Origin: Jaapia argillacea MUCL 33604
Lineage: Eukaryota > Basidiomycota > Agaricomycetes > Jaapiales > Jaapiaceae
Direction: 5' to 3'
Assembly (NCBI GenBank): GCA_000697665.1
Contig: KL197721.1
Span: forward strand, 28,400 to 92,399
Length of the DNA stretch: 64,000 nt
A program made the translations under genes and the position numbers. This document shows, piece by piece, positions 10,584 through 23,009 of this stretch (position 1 is the stretch's first letter; each line of letters opens with the position of its first letter). The notes under the pieces are model-generated. The model worked only from the letters and a program-made list of their open reading frames with translations. It was not told where the DNA came from and did not search any database.

Positions 10584-13500
10584 TCAGGTTGACTTGGCGC
10601 GGACACGAGTCTGCACACGCATACCAACATCCCGCCATTGGCGGATTCGGAACAAGTAAGTGAAAGTAAAGATAGCACAAGTCTGCAAGGTGTACAGCGT
10701 CAGCCACAATAACAACGAAAACAAACGCTCCGACTCACATTGAAAGCGACGAAGACGAACAACAACGCCCAGTCTCTCCAACGATGGCTGTAATAGATAT
10801 TGAAGTTGCTCCCAAGGAAATCGTCAGCGGAACGATACGGGCAGTACAGACAGCCGTTATTTGCGGTGGGGTTTGTCAAATAACCACCAGCCCGAGAAAT
10901 GAAATTCCCCAAGTAAGTTCCGCACGTCAGTCCAGAAGGAGGTGTGAGTTTGACGTATTCCACTGGGCTGCACTCGGTTTCAGTGTGACCAAGCGCTACC
11001 AGAAAACCTTTGAGATTGTTGGACGGGAGGAAGGAAGTCATGGTGCTCACCATTTCCCAAAAGACCCTCAATTAGATAGGTGTAGGGAGAAACACGGTAC
11101 ATCCATTTCCACCAACCAAGCAGGCGGAACGGTTGAAGGACACCATTGCTGGCAGATAGCATCGAGTCAGCACCGTATGGGAAGGCAGACGTGGGAACTC
11201 ACAAGGTTAGAACGAACGCAAAGAGAAAACTGAATAGGATTGCAGCGATCTCAGTGTTGGCTGACATAGCGGCAACTGCTTGTCCGATTGTTGTGTGATA
11301 CATCGGCGAGACAACCGCCATCATTAGATACGTGTACCCGGCCCTGCTGCTTGGAAAACCGACTGTCCAGAACCAACAGAAGAACCAAAGGGTCGAGGCA
11401 CCCATGTTCCATGGTAGCTCAACGAGTATTTGGGATGTCACCAATGCCGTCCAACTGTACATGCGGCTTGGACGCTCGCGGGTTTCGTATATGTCGCGCA
11501 TATGGATGAAAGGAACTTGAAGCTGATGAGCAACGGCCACGTTGACTATCGTCCCCATGAAGATCGCCTGGAAATACATTCAGAAGGCGAGAAGGTCAGG
11601 AGAGCAAGGCGGCTCACGAATAGCTTGTTTTGCGTTCCCTGCAACGTATTCTTCGAGTGGAAGAAAGTGAAACCCACGAAGAGGCCTGATATGATATTAA
11701 GGAAGACCTTGGCGAAGACGTACACTGGACTGCGCCAGTGGCATTGCATGTCACGAACGAATAAGAGATAAACCTGGCGAGCCCAAGAGGTCGAAAACTC
11801 CGTGTGGAACGCCGCTTCTACGGGCGGACGGGTCCGCCCTTCGCTGTGGATTTCTTCGATTTCTTCTTGTACCTTTTCTGCTTGAGCGGAGTGGGACCAT
11901 TTGTCGAACCAATCGATATCGCTGGTTGAAGTCGCGCCGGCACCGATGACATCCAACATGAACTCAGCTCTGTTACACCGTCAGCGTTACTCGGGGGACA
12001 TATAGGAACAACTACTCACGGATTTTCACCCGGGGCGATCGGTCGCGAGCCGTTCGATTCAAAGTAGTGGATCAAGTTGGTTGAATTTTGTCCAAGATCT
12101 CCAAAGAAAACGGTCTGACCACCTTTGCGAAGGAGCAGAAGACGGTCAAATAGATGGAACAATTCAGCTGAAGGTTGATGAATGGTGCTATTCCGACACC
12201 ACATGTTCAGAACTAAAAGCCTGGTGAAAGGAGGTAGACCAACCATAATATTGCCTGGCCACTGCGAGCCAACGATTGCAGGAATGTCATAATAGCCCAA
12301 GCGCCCTGGGAGTCCAAACCGGAGGTGGGTTCATCAAGGAAAAGTAACAGCCTCGGCTGAAGGAAAATCAGAGAAACAGTTATGAAGGGTAAACACAGTG
12401 ATCCTACCTTCGCAGCAAGCTCTACTCCGATGGTTGTGCGCTTTCGGTGCTCTACACCAAGCGATCCAATAACAGCGTCTGCATACTCCTCTAATCCGCA
12501 CATTTTCAAGCACAGTTCCACACTGAAATCGACGCATCAGAGTAGTTGGAAGGAGAAACGCTTACGGCACTCACTATTCTTCTTTCTCCGATAATGGAAC
12601 TGAATTCGGCTGTCGCAATTTGGCCGAGAATAGCAACGCTTCGCGAACGGTGGCGGTCTCCAAGTGGACATCCAATTGTTGACAGTACCCGCTGAGCTAA
12701 TCTTCAGCTCGACTTAATGGCAAAAGATAGGCACGAGAACTTACGTTTGAGCTTGGAAGTCGACAGGTAGAGGCTGCCCATTGACATATCTTTCGCCAGT
12801 GACAATGCCAACGTCAGTCCTCTCGGCCAGCGCGTTCAACAGGGTTGTCTATATCGTGTTCCGGTCAGAGCAATTAGCGACAAATGATGGATGGAACTCA
12901 CTTTTCCCGCTCCAGACTCCCCCATTAGAGCAGTAAGCTTTCCCGGCGCCACATATCCAGAGACGTCATCCAACAGCTTCCTGTGCTCTCCTCCCGAAAG
13001 AGGGACGACATAAGAGATATGTTGCCAGGTGAAGAGGTCCGTCATCTTCGGCTGATCGCCAAGAGCTTTCTCCACGTGCGATTGTCCATTGGGGACTCCG
13101 GGTGAGGGTAAAGCTTCTCCCAGGCCCTTCTCTTCGTCCCCATTAGTTGCAGCAGCCTGAGCAGCACGATGTCTCGCGACAGCTTCCTTCGCACCTCGCT
13201 TGAACTGAGTAACAGCAGAGCGAACCGATGAGCCAGTGTTGAGTTCCGTCAGCAAGAGCATTATCAAAAAGAATCCGATGGCGAATGCTATCGTGATTCC
13301 TAAGTTCTAGATGGAATATAGGTGAGCACGTTAATCGTGTCAGAAAAGCGAATTTTTCATTTACCATCCAAGTCTTGCTGAAGTGATATCCATATGAGAG
13401 TGCGACGAAAGTAGCTCCATTAACCCGACTTTGACCAGCAACTGCACCAACATTCGGACAAACTTGGTTTGCCAGTGTGATGTTTTCGTACCCAGGACCT

Positions 13501-16247
13501 TGTGGGATAAGTTGGCATGGGCTGTTTAGCGTGCGGAACTCGTTGGTAAGAACGGCTTCATAACCGTAACGTAGAGGCTAAAGATAGGGGAGTAGGATGA
13601 GTTCGGTTGGTCACATGGACGAGAAGGATGGCACGAACATCAATATAGGTGATCCACTTCAACGCCCCAATCATGTATGGCTTAGGAATGTTATAGCCGG
13701 TATAAAGGACGAGACCGAGCATAACGACACCGCCAAATGCCTGAGAGGGAGCGGGATCGCTGAACGCTGCAGCGAGGAGCCTAAACCACGACTTGAGAAC
13801 CTGGGACATGATGAAGATGACTTGAAGATAGACATTATTAGGAAGGTTATGAAGGATGGCTAAAAACGATGAACATACAGAGGTAGAAAACGCTGGTGGA
13901 GGTGAGGTATTAGCGAGGTGATCCAAAAGGTTAGCATGGTGAGACGCACAAAAATTGAGAAGCGCTCCGTTGAAGCCCAACTAAGAAGTAGAGCACGACA
14001 GCGAATACGGCTAAGGTGATGAAGGTAATCGGTATATCGACCAACGTTAAGGCGAGCCCCTCAATGAAGGGATGGTACATCGCTGCCATGTGATGTCTAT
14101 GCACAATGGGACGTTGTGCGAACAAGGCAGGGATTTCGGACATGGCTGTAAGAGCTGAGAACAAGATGGCGCTGTCCAGGAAGGGATCATCAGTAAAGCA
14201 CGGTTTCCCGGGAAGCTATTAACGTACAAGAAAAGGACGCCTCCGCGGGAGTAGGCCGAAGTCGAATCAGGCACCTTGTAGAAGACGGTGCCCATGATGA
14301 TGCCTTGGATGAGGAAGGTTCTATAGGGATGACTTATCAGTGACCAGAGGCAAATCAACCGCACATTCGACGACTTACGCGATGGTGATAATCTGTGCTC
14401 CAAGGTTGCCCTTCAGGATTTGCACCCTCCTCACCATCACAGCCCTCGTCTGCATCGCCAAGGAAATGGTATAAGGACTCTTCTTCTTCATACCTTTCGC
14501 ACGTTCAGCTCGCGCGCTTTCCATATAAGCCGTCGCGACCTCGGGTTTCCCGACGAATTCAGCTCGATAGGATTCGATGTCTTCTCGGTTGAGTCGACCG
14601 GCGAGTGAATTCTTGAAGTAGGCCGCAAACTCTGCAGAAGTACGTGGAACTGGGTGGTCGACGTTCGATCGTGGAATACGGCCGTTCGGGTCCGTCACTG
14701 GTGGCAAGTGTTAGTGAAAAGGATGTCTAACAAGACGAGACACTGGACGTACCGGCTACCAAGAAATCGGCAGTGGTCTGCCTATCTGCAGGTTCGTATC
14801 CAAGATCAATGAAATATTGTCGAGCAGCGTTTGCAGGGCCAAAGTACGCCATCCGGCCCTCGTAAAGAACACAGACTTTATCGAACATTCGGTATAGGGA
14901 CTCTCCAGCTTGGTACATTGACACGATAGTGGTGGAATGAGCGAGATCGGTCGCAATACGAAGCGCTTGAATGAACTCTTGTGCAGTGGACGCATCAAGG
15001 CCACGAGTGGAGCTGAGGCGATCGTGATCATTGGAATCAGTTTCGCCTGTGACATGACAGAGGAAGATGGAGTAACGCACTTATCCCAACAAGTCAACAG
15101 AGCCCTGGTAGCTAAGGTCTCAGCGATAGATACCCTCTTCCTCTCCCCTCCACTAACACCATGCACACTCGCATTCCCCACCTTCGTCTTCCTCGCATGT
15201 TTCAACCCAAATATCGTCAAAAGGACCTCTGTATACACCTTGGCAAAGTCTTCTCTGCTGAGTCCCGGGAACCTAGAACGAGGCGTCCTGGTCTTTACAG
15301 CAAAGTTCAAAGTCTCTTCGACGGTGAGAGTAGGGAAGTGAACGTCGTCTTCGGGACAGTATTGTACGTCACCGCGGTAGTGATTATGGATATCGGCTGG
15401 TGAGAAAGCATCGTAGTGGACTTCGCCTTCGACTGATCGGTACTCCTTGCGGTGATTGGCTAGGACTTTGAGGAAAGTCGAGCAACCAGCACCTGGTCGA
15501 CCGAGAACGGCTAAAGTATAGGGGAGTAAATTTGAGAAGGAGAGAAAAGAACAATTAGAGGAGTAAGTACCTAGCATTTCTCCGGGTCTGACAACACCTT
15601 CAAAACCGTTCAAAATGTCGCACAACGGGGGATGGCGAGCCTTGTGGATATACTTCAAAACGTTGTAAGGATTGAGAACGGATCCAAAAGTCGTTTGGTA
15701 TGATGCCAGAGCACCTAACCCCACAACCCGTAGATCTTCGAACATAACGCCAAGCTCTCTACCCTTGATATCGTGCTCTTCCTGTCTACACTCAAATACG
15801 TTAGCGTGGAACGAAGTGTAGGAATCGATGGAAAGCTCACTTCCTGATGACATTCTTCAGGACCTTTTCGAGATTGAAATGACCTTCGTCCATTGTAACG
15901 TCGGAAAACACGCTTGTGGTACGTCGAAGAGTAGATGTTCTCCCCGCCGTGGATAGGCGGCTGAGAGCTCGGGTTAAACCTTGCACACCTGGAGGATCGA
16001 AATGGTTGATAGGAACGTGTTTGGTATGCGATTTGCGCCCTCTGAAGGGACGACGACCGTGGAAGAGTCTTCGTTTCCCATTATCCGCGACGGGCTCTGC
16101 AACGTCGCCAGGCGAGTCATCGTGCGACTCTGGCTCGTCCTCAGCATCACTCAATCCGTTCTGGTCCCCATTACCATCAACCGACAGGGAAGGAATAGCA
16201 GTGTGATCTTCTTCGTGAGCCTCTTCTGGTGGAGTAGAATCCCCCAT
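10584..16247 (-). CDS. PDR-type full-length ABC transporter (ABCG)
   Basis: A gene of many exons encoding a (NBD-TMD)x2 fungal pleiotropic drug resistance transporter of the plasma membrane. NBD1 has the fungal-type Walker [10 protein letters not shown] (Cys in place of Lys), the signature [13 protein letters not shown], and [10 protein letters not shown] restored by splicing. NBD2 has the canonical GESGAGKTTLLN across an intron, a degenerate signature region ([16 protein letters not shown]) and [10 protein letters not shown]. This asymmetry is normal for PDR proteins, in which NBD1 is not thought to hydrolyse ATP efficiently. The last exon ends after the conserved FRIRQWR region. The acidic N-terminal 90 residues are less conserved. 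The start at 16247 is the first Met before the ABC N-terminal region. Family members export azoles and other xenobiotics, but the substrate here is unknown. Confidence 0.93.
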
Positions 16248-16446
16248 TATAAGACAGTAGTAGTAGTGATTCTGGAGTCTCAAGTAGTTTCGTGGCGTAG
16301 TGGCGAGCACAGTCGTTCATTTTGTACTCCTCCGCACCGGGAAACCTTATGGCCCAGCGCAGACATTCTAGCCATATGCGTTCATAACGAGAATTCGAGA
16401 CAAGCTTGCCAGACAGCACCAGACATCAGCACGTCTGACAAAGGCA

Positions 16447-16908
16447 TTAGCGTTTGTCCCGCTGCTCGCCGATATTGCGTTGTCTTTCAGACGCTATCCA
16501 CGGAATAGTGGAGCCGCATAACCCTCGCGCGCAACGTTGAAAACCATAAGATACGATGTGCGGTCGAAATAGACAGCTACACGAAGCTGGGCATCCAGCC
16601 AAGATGGAGTCTGGAAGGAGGCCATAGTCTTCGGGCCAATAGTAAGAGAACATGTGAATGAAACTTGCCAGATGCATGAGAGTCGTCAGAGTTAAAGAGT
16701 CATGAAGACCGCGTAATCGGGGCACCGTAGATAGAGACAAGCTCAGAAACTTTAGGATCTGGTCCGCATAGGGCGGATTGCGGCACAACTGTTCGAAAGC
16801 AGCAGCGACGAGGGCTGGACAGTGGAACATCGGTGAGTCAAAGAGGATGAGGGATCGGCAATGGCTCGGCCCTTTCTGTATGTGGCTGTGCCCCGTGACA
16901 TCACTCAA
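16447..16908 (-). CDS. Possible short hypothetical gene between ABC transporter and methyltransferase
   Basis: An open frame of 153 codons rich in Leu, Phe and Ser, with no domain I recognise. It lies upstream of the ABC transporter on the same strand, and its start region faces the methyltransferase gene. It could equally be leader sequence or chance. Confidence 0.25.
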   Translation of the reverse strand: MSDVTGHSHIQKGPSHCRSLILFDSPMFHCPALVAAAFEQLCRNPPYADQILKFLSLSLSTVPRLRGLHDSLTLTTLMHLASFIHMFSYYWPEDYGLLPDSILAGCPASCSCLFRPHIVSYGFQRCARGLCGSTIPWIASERQRNIGEQRDKR

Positions 16909-16963
16909 GTCACAACGTCGGTTTGATTCATTCGAATTCGTTCAAGTCCAACTCGAGCCCGAG

Positions 16964-18895
16964 ATGCCATACACCCAGTCCCAGATCGATGAGGAACAGG
17001 CCCATTTCGCCAATGTCATAGAAACATTCCGCCATTATGTGCCCTACTCGGTATGATCTCCCTTTCACATGTTCTGATTGACAAAATCAGGCTGAGCTGA
17101 GCTTTGCACGCAGCTCGCAGCGAACAATCGCCGCCGAAAGGACTTATTCACGCTACCGTTCGAGGATCGAGAACTCCTAGAAGGACTCGGTTATAAGCAG
17201 AAACTATCCGAGGTCGATAAGGCTATCCGTGCCAACGGAGAGTTCTTGAGCGAGATTGTCAAAAATCCCGAGATCTTTGGACATGATGCCGATGGTTTGG
17301 AAGATGGTGAAGATGTTAACGTTGATGAGGCCCGGGACCAAGTTTCTCGATCTGACGATGAGACGATGACGAAGAAAGGTTTGTTATCAGACATGGTATA
17401 GTCGTTGATGCTGTGATAGAACGAATCCGACAGCATCAGGACACCCACCCCATTCCCATTCGCACGGTGATCACTCCAATTCCCATTCTCACTCCCATGA
17501 CCACGCGTCAAATCACTCCCACTCCCATTCTCATCCCCCGGCCGATGCTCATCGTCTCAACATCACCAGCACGGGCCGAAAGAAGCCTTATCGCCCCACA
17601 GATTTCGACATGGATAAACTTCGCAGCACTCTGAAACAATTCGTGCGTGATTGGAGCGAGGAGGTACGTTTGCCTTTCTTGAAATTCTTAGCTATATGAG
17701 GACGGATCGCACACGTAGCTGGCTTCTTCGACCAACTCAAAACATGGCAGGGTAAAGCTGAGCGAGAGGCAGCGTATAAACCCATGAAAGATGCATTGTT
17801 GGCGCACTTTGAAAACAAGTCCGCTGAGGAGAGGTTAGCCATGGTGTGATGACGCGTGAAGCCCGCTCAATATCTGCTTTAGATCTAAACTCAGAGTCCT
17901 CGTGCCTGGTGCTGGGCTGGGTAGACTTGCATGGGACATCGCAAGCTTGGGTACGATATTTCTTTAGCCCCTGAAATCTCTTGATGGCGAGTTCTCATCA
18001 TTTGCCTGGATTTAGGATTTGCTTGCCAAGGGAACGAATTCTCCCATTACATGCTTCTCTCTTCCTACTTCATTCTTAACAGGTGTGTTCCTCTATTTCA
18101 ATGTGAACTCTGATTCAAGCCCTGACCTTTCTTTGTACCTCCAGGACGGACAAGATCGACAAATACAAGATCTATCCATACGTTCATTCCTTCTCCAACG
18201 TTAAATCCAAAACCGCTCTCCTCCGACCTATCTCAATCCCAGATGTGATGCCCTCTGCTCTACCTCCTGGATCGAATTTCTCTCTCGTGGCAGGTAACCC
18301 ACTTCCCTTACCCCGAGCTATGACCGTACAACTCACTCTGGTTGTATAGGCGACTTTGAAGAGATATATGGCGCCGAGGACGAAGATGACGAACTCGAAC
18401 CTCATTCGGGACAGTGGGACGCCATCATGACTTGTTTCTTCATCGATACGGTATTTAACCTGGTTTACTCCTCCCCCCTAACATCGAATTCAAGTGGATG
18501 TGAATGCAGGCTAAGAATATCGTGAATTACTTACGCATCTTACATCGTATTTTGGCTCCTGGTGGCGTTTGGATTAACCTCGGTGCGTTCCTTCACGTTT
18601 CACCCCTTGGAACTGAAGGGTGACCGTTTTTGTAGGACCGTTGCTTTGGCACTTTGAGAACAATTCGACGAACGACCCTTCCATTGAACTAGACTTGGAA
18701 GAAGTAAAGACACTGGCTTGGAACATTGGGTTCGAGATTTCGGTTCGTCTACAGCCCGCAGCCTTGCCGTTGTTTCTTCTGACAGCACAAGTGTAGAACG
18801 AGAAGACGATCAGTACGACGTATGTGAACAACAAGGAAAGTATGCTAGGATATGTATACGAAGCAGCATTTTGGACTGCTACAAAGAAATTGTAG
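16964..18895 (+). CDS. Carnosine N-methyltransferase (N2227/CARNMT1 family)
   Basis: A gene of several exons of the N2227-like family, SAM-dependent enzymes that methylate carnosine at the histidine N-pi in animals; the substrate of fungal members is not well defined. Diagnostic stretches are the SAM-binding loop [16 protein letters not shown], then [40 protein letters not shown] and [14 protein letters not shown]. The C-terminus [11 protein letters not shown] is typical. Between the N-terminal helices and the core lies a His/Ser-rich insertion at about 17430-17565, with runs of HSHSHS and HSHDH type, which may bind metal. The start at 16964 opens the conserved N-terminal helix ([12 protein letters not shown]). 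Confidence 0.9.
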
Positions 18896-19062
18896 AGATA
18901 CTATGCCTCTCCTTGTAAATGAGGGAATAGAGTTTGCGAATCATAACACCACCGATTAGATTAGATCCATTCATCAAGGGCTCCAGATCAGCTCACAAGC
19001 CCCCCCTCAGATGACTCGGTTTCGACCATGACTTACATCTTCTCCCTGGGACCTGACGTCGT

Positions 19063-19069
19063 TATAAAA
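19063..19069 (+). promoter_or_regulatory. TATA box of the PhzF-like gene
   Basis: TATAAAA stands 40 nt upstream of the ATG at 19109, a spacing that fits a short 5' leader. Confidence 0.6.
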
Positions 19070-19108
19070 TCGACGCCCTTCTGTTCCTAACGCAACCCCT
19101 CACCAACC

Positions 19109-20062
19109 ATGCCCCAACTACACTTTACAACACTCGACGTCTTCACCACCACCCGTTATGCAGGGAACCCTCTCGCCATCGTCGAAGTTCCTTCATCCGT
19201 CACCCTTACTCCTTCCCAGGAACAAAAGATCGCTAAGGAGTTCAACCTTTCCGAGACCGTCTTCTTCTACGTCCCCAACGCCACTTCGGCGGAAGGAGAA
19301 GCGAGGATTAGCATCTACACCACAGAGCAAGAACTACCATTCGCGGGACATCCCACTGTAGGGACGACGTACTTCTTGCTGGAGTTGAAAAAGTTCAAAA
19401 CGGATAACGGGAGAGCAGCCTTGAAGACACAATCAGGTCGCATCCCTATCACTTACGATCCTCACACATTATTGGCGTCGGTGAACGTCGCCCACGACGT
19501 CTTGATCCATCGCCCTTACACCGACGTGCAGCACCTCGCCGAGGTACTCGGATTGACACCACCCGATATCGTCATTCCCTTGGAAGGTGGAGATGGGGTG
19601 GGACTGGCCTCGATCGTCAAAGGCATGACTTTCCTCCTTGTGGAGTTGCGAGATGTCGGGACGTTGGGAAGGATCAAAGCCAATGGTCAGGAGATCGTCG
19701 TGTTGGGAAGCGGGGTCCGTGCAGGAGAAGCACCTTGGCTCGCTGGAGGGTTTGTCGGCATTTATTGCTTCGTCCTTGACCCAGAAAGTGGGAAAGATGG
19801 GCACAGGAAGCTTCGAACTAGGATGTTCAGTGGTTCGTTGGAGGATCCTGCTACTGGTAGTGCTGCGTGCACTCTGGGTGCGTGGATGAGTTTGACGAGA
19901 CCGCTCGCAGGGAAGGAGGAGAGGTTCGAGATTACGCAGGGAGTCGAGATGGGAAGGAAGAGTGACATTATTGTTAGTGTTGTTAAGGGGGAGCAGGGGT
20001 TGGAAGGGGTGAAGCTAGAAGGAAGTGCTGTGAAAGTTATGGAAGGAGTTTTGGAAGTTTGA
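19109..20062 (+). CDS. PhzF-family isomerase-like protein
   Basis: A single uninterrupted exon of 317 residues. It has the family hallmarks: N-terminal LDVFTTTRYAGNPLAIV, FNLSETVFF with the catalytic Glu of PhzF, the FAGHPTVGTTYFLL loop, and the second-half motif EDPATGSAACTLGAW. PhzF-fold proteins are diaminopimelate-epimerase-like; outside phenazine-producing bacteria the substrate is usually unknown, and no phenazine cluster is present here. Its last 110 bases are copied at 23863-23972 as the left edge of a tandem duplication. Lack of introns is unusual for this window and could point to retroposition or bacterial origin, but it proves neither. Confidence 0.9.
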   Translation: MPQLHFTTLDVFTTTRYAGNPLAIVEVPSSVTLTPSQEQKIAKEFNLSETVFFYVPNATSAEGEARISIYTTEQELPFAGHPTVGTTYFLLELKKFKTDNGRAALKTQSGRIPITYDPHTLLASVNVAHDVLIHRPYTDVQHLAEVLGLTPPDIVIPLEGGDGVGLASIVKGMTFLLVELRDVGTLGRIKANGQEIVVLGSGVRAGEAPWLAGGFVGIYCFVLDPESGKDGHRKLRTRMFSGSLEDPATGSAACTLGAWMSLTRPLAGKEERFEITQGVEMGRKSDIIVSVVKGEQGLEGVKLEGSAVKVMEGVLEV

Positions 20063-20365
20063 GGGATGGTGCTCTTCAAGTTGCTGGTCAGAATATTGAA
20101 CTCTTGCTTTAGTTGTATTCGCTCCCGGGTCGCTGTAACTGCTTGAATAGGGCTCAATTCCTGTATTCTCGGTTGTCCTCACCTAGCCAGACGAACAATA
20201 ACCTGCCAGCGTAAGACGGCTTTTCCAGTGAAAAGGGTGGACGCGACCAAGGCGCGTGGTGTTCCGTGATTTATGTTTCTCCACGTTATTATCCGATTAT
20301 TACTTGTGTCGGACCCACACTCGTGTTCAGCGAGCACCGCATTTTCTTGCTCCAATCCTTCGTCC

Positions 20366-20781
20366 ATGTCCAAGCGAGCGGTCTTATTTTTCCACCATAT
20401 CATGAACAAGAACAAGAAGCGAGCGCTTCAGGACATGTCCATAGATTTCAAGTTATCTGGATGGTGCAAGTTCGGTTTCCCTGGCGTCGTAGTCGTTCAA
20501 GGGGAATCCCTTGGTATGCATGAGTATGTCAGGCGGATCAAGGTGAGTTTGACGGTCACTCAAGCCTTGGAAAGTTACCTACTTGACTTTTGGTTTACTA
20601 GGCTATGAGATGGCAGCAAGTACGCGTTGAGACGATTGACGACGTGGACGATGACAAGTCCTTTGGCAACCATCGCTCTGGTCTGCAAGAGGTTGAAGCC
20701 ATTTCAGATATCACTCAAGCCCTTCGACCTCTAGGTCTTGAGCCTTGGTTCCGCAAGGCAATGGGTTATGCACCGAAGTGA
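20366..20781 (+). CDS. DUF1115 (RWDD2 C-terminal domain)-like protein, copy 1
   Basis: Two exons (20366-20542, 20602-20781) encode 118 residues. The pattern HHIMNKNKKRALQ, then GWCKFGFPGVVVVQGES, then EYVRRIKAMRWQQVRVE resembles the DUF1115 domain found C-terminal to an RWD domain in RWDD2 proteins. No RWD part is present. An in-frame Met at 20273 is possible, but the conserved region starts at 20366. The second copy at 24248-24674 differs mainly near the end of exon 1; exon 2 encodes the same protein in both. Confidence 0.65.
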
Positions 20782-21564
20782 TCTCACAACCATTTCTGTG
20801 GATGTCGTCCCTCAAGATCAGCGTGCAAAGTGTCGGTCTTCGTATGCATCGTTCAAACGAGCTCGCTAATATTCTGGTTTCAGCTCGCGCTCCATTATGG
20901 GGACGACTGTAGGCTCAGTACGTCGAATGGCATCAGAGAACCCGAATCCTGGCGTGGAAGTCGACGTTCCCGAGGTAGGGTTTCCTGTTCCACACCCAGA
21001 AGTTGAAGATTGTTTGGGCTTATCTCGCCCTCAATGACGGTGAAACCGGCAGAAATTTCCTATTCATTGGAAGATAAACAAAGTTGTCGTCAATCTGACT
21101 CTGCGAGAGGGCACCATACACTTGTGCCTTTTGCGGGGGCGACGGTTGTGACGACGTGATGGAGGCCGTTGCGGTCGTTCCTTGGGGAGGAATGGTTGGG
21201 GTATGGGAACGATGAGTATTGGTATTGACCTGATGGGGTGGTTAGGGGATGTCGAGGCTACGGCAGCAAGTTGCGAGGGGATGGCAGAAGAATTTCAGTG
21301 CGAGGTGTACCAAAAAAAAGCGTGCCTTTTTTTCACTGCGTTCTATTACCAGGATTACTACGTGTGTGTATCTCATCATGTAAAAGTGTTGGTATATGAG
21401 GAATGACCCTATCAGCTGACGAGCATCAATCACAACTACGCATGAGCGACGGCTGCGAAAGTGTGTCGAGTAAACTGGTCAGAGACTTGTGCCTTTGGGT
21501 TTCGCGGTGAACTGACATACCGACAAGGTTCTGATGCTGAGCTGAACGCCTCTCCAATCCCTCT
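20782..21564. other. Spacer of duplication unit 1
   Basis: No gene called. Its sequence recurs in diverged form at 24675-25583. Open frames here are not conserved between the two copies, which argues against coding. Confidence 0.5.
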
Positions 21565-22601
21565 TCACGCGGACGATGCAGCAATCAGCTCGTTCCAAGG
21601 CGGAAGATCGAAGAAGGATGGAAGCTTGTCCCATATCGTCCGACGGGCTGCTTCAAACCTCTCCTTTCCATCAACAATACAAGCGGGACACAAGTCATCG
21701 CTCCAGTCTTCATCCCAATCTTCGAGTGCCCAGATTTCAGGCAAAGGGTCCCATAGACGGATAAACAAGTCTTTCCTCGCCTGGGTGCAATCGCCAGTGC
21801 TGCCACAGGCAGTGTGGTCATGTAACCATGCAAACGACGTGGTAGCTTGCTCTCACAAGACGTTTACTCTGCCGCCCAGACAACGTCGCTGGTCGTCAGA
21901 GGACAGTTTGGCGATGGTACCATCCATCCGTCGTTCGCCTTCCATGACCCATGTTAAATCGTTATAAAGACATTTATAAAAAGCGACGGGAAGGATGGAT
22001 AATACTCCGGTCTGTAAAGCGAGGGATATTGCATCAATCGTGACCCCTGGTTCGTCGCAGATGACCACGAAGCCATCAACGGTGAGGTGCTCGTCCAGAG
22101 AAGATGGCCATTCTCTTTGAAGGAGCTCCATGGAATCCTCTCGCAAGTGATCAATGCCATATTTCTTGCCCAAACGCAGCAAAGAGCCGACAACTGCGAT
22201 TGGCTGAAGAACGTCTGTGCGGAAATATCTAAGTCGTCGTAGAAAAGGTGTAAGACTGAATGAGATCCAGTGACGTGGAAGCAATCAGTGATCACTCACC
22301 GCCTATTATGGAGAGCTCGAAGCATGTGTTCCACCTCCTCAGCAGTGTCCGATAAATGCACTACTGGACAACCGTCGATGGTCTCTGATGCAGACGGCGT
22401 GGAAAGCGAGAACATGTCACGAAATATTGGGGAGTTCTCAGACAAGATGCCTCCGAAAATCTTGAACTGCGTTGAACCGGCCACAAGAATGACATTGCCG
22501 TCGTCGTACCAAACATCGGATCTACGCAGCGACTGGGCGGTGTCATCGGCGGTCGTATCGATTCGAGGACGTTTTGGAACCCTGTCAAGGTCGGATGACA
22601 T
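21565..22601 (-). pseudogene. BTB/POZ family protein copy A, interrupted by a nonsense codon
   Basis: The same two-exon layout as the intact copy at 25584-26620. Exon 1 encodes the BTB domain (DVWYDDGNVILVAGSTQFKI, DGCPVVHLSDTAEEVEHML). In exon 2, a TGA at 21853-21855 stands where the other copy has TGG (Trp). Beyond the stop the frame stays open and readable to the family's end (LCPAC, DLPPWNELIAASSA), so this single change separates the C-terminal cysteine/LPPW module. A truncated BTB-only protein could still be made. A sequencing error is possible. Confidence 0.8.
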
Positions 22602-23009
22602 GGGAGACACAGGTTTGATTGGGGCGGATAACGCAGGATTGTGGGCTGTTGGTAGAGTCTGACTCGTGGACTGAGACGCTGGTGGTCACAGTAATGCAGC
22701 ACAGTGATGTCACCTTGCCAGGACGCCTGTGTGATTAAGGTCATTATTAGGGGGATTGCATTTACAAAACTCTCGGAAGAATAGATACGGGGTGGCCGTT
22801 GCTCAAAAGTACGATGCGAAGTTACATGCAACCATGACACAATCGATATCGATATATCGAAGAGTCACAGAGTAGGAAGACAGATACACAGCTGGTGTTG
22901 TACGGGGGAGACGTAAAGAGTTGCCTTCAGGTTGCAGGTAAGTATCAGGGTTCTAATAAGAATACGGTCGCAAACCTTGCAGATTTAAGATGACCGCCTG
23001 CACAACCCA
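22602..23009. other. Spacer between BTB copies A and B
   Basis: No gene seen. Contains sequence shared with 26621-27055, including the word AAGTATCAGGGTTCTAATAA. Confidence 0.5.
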
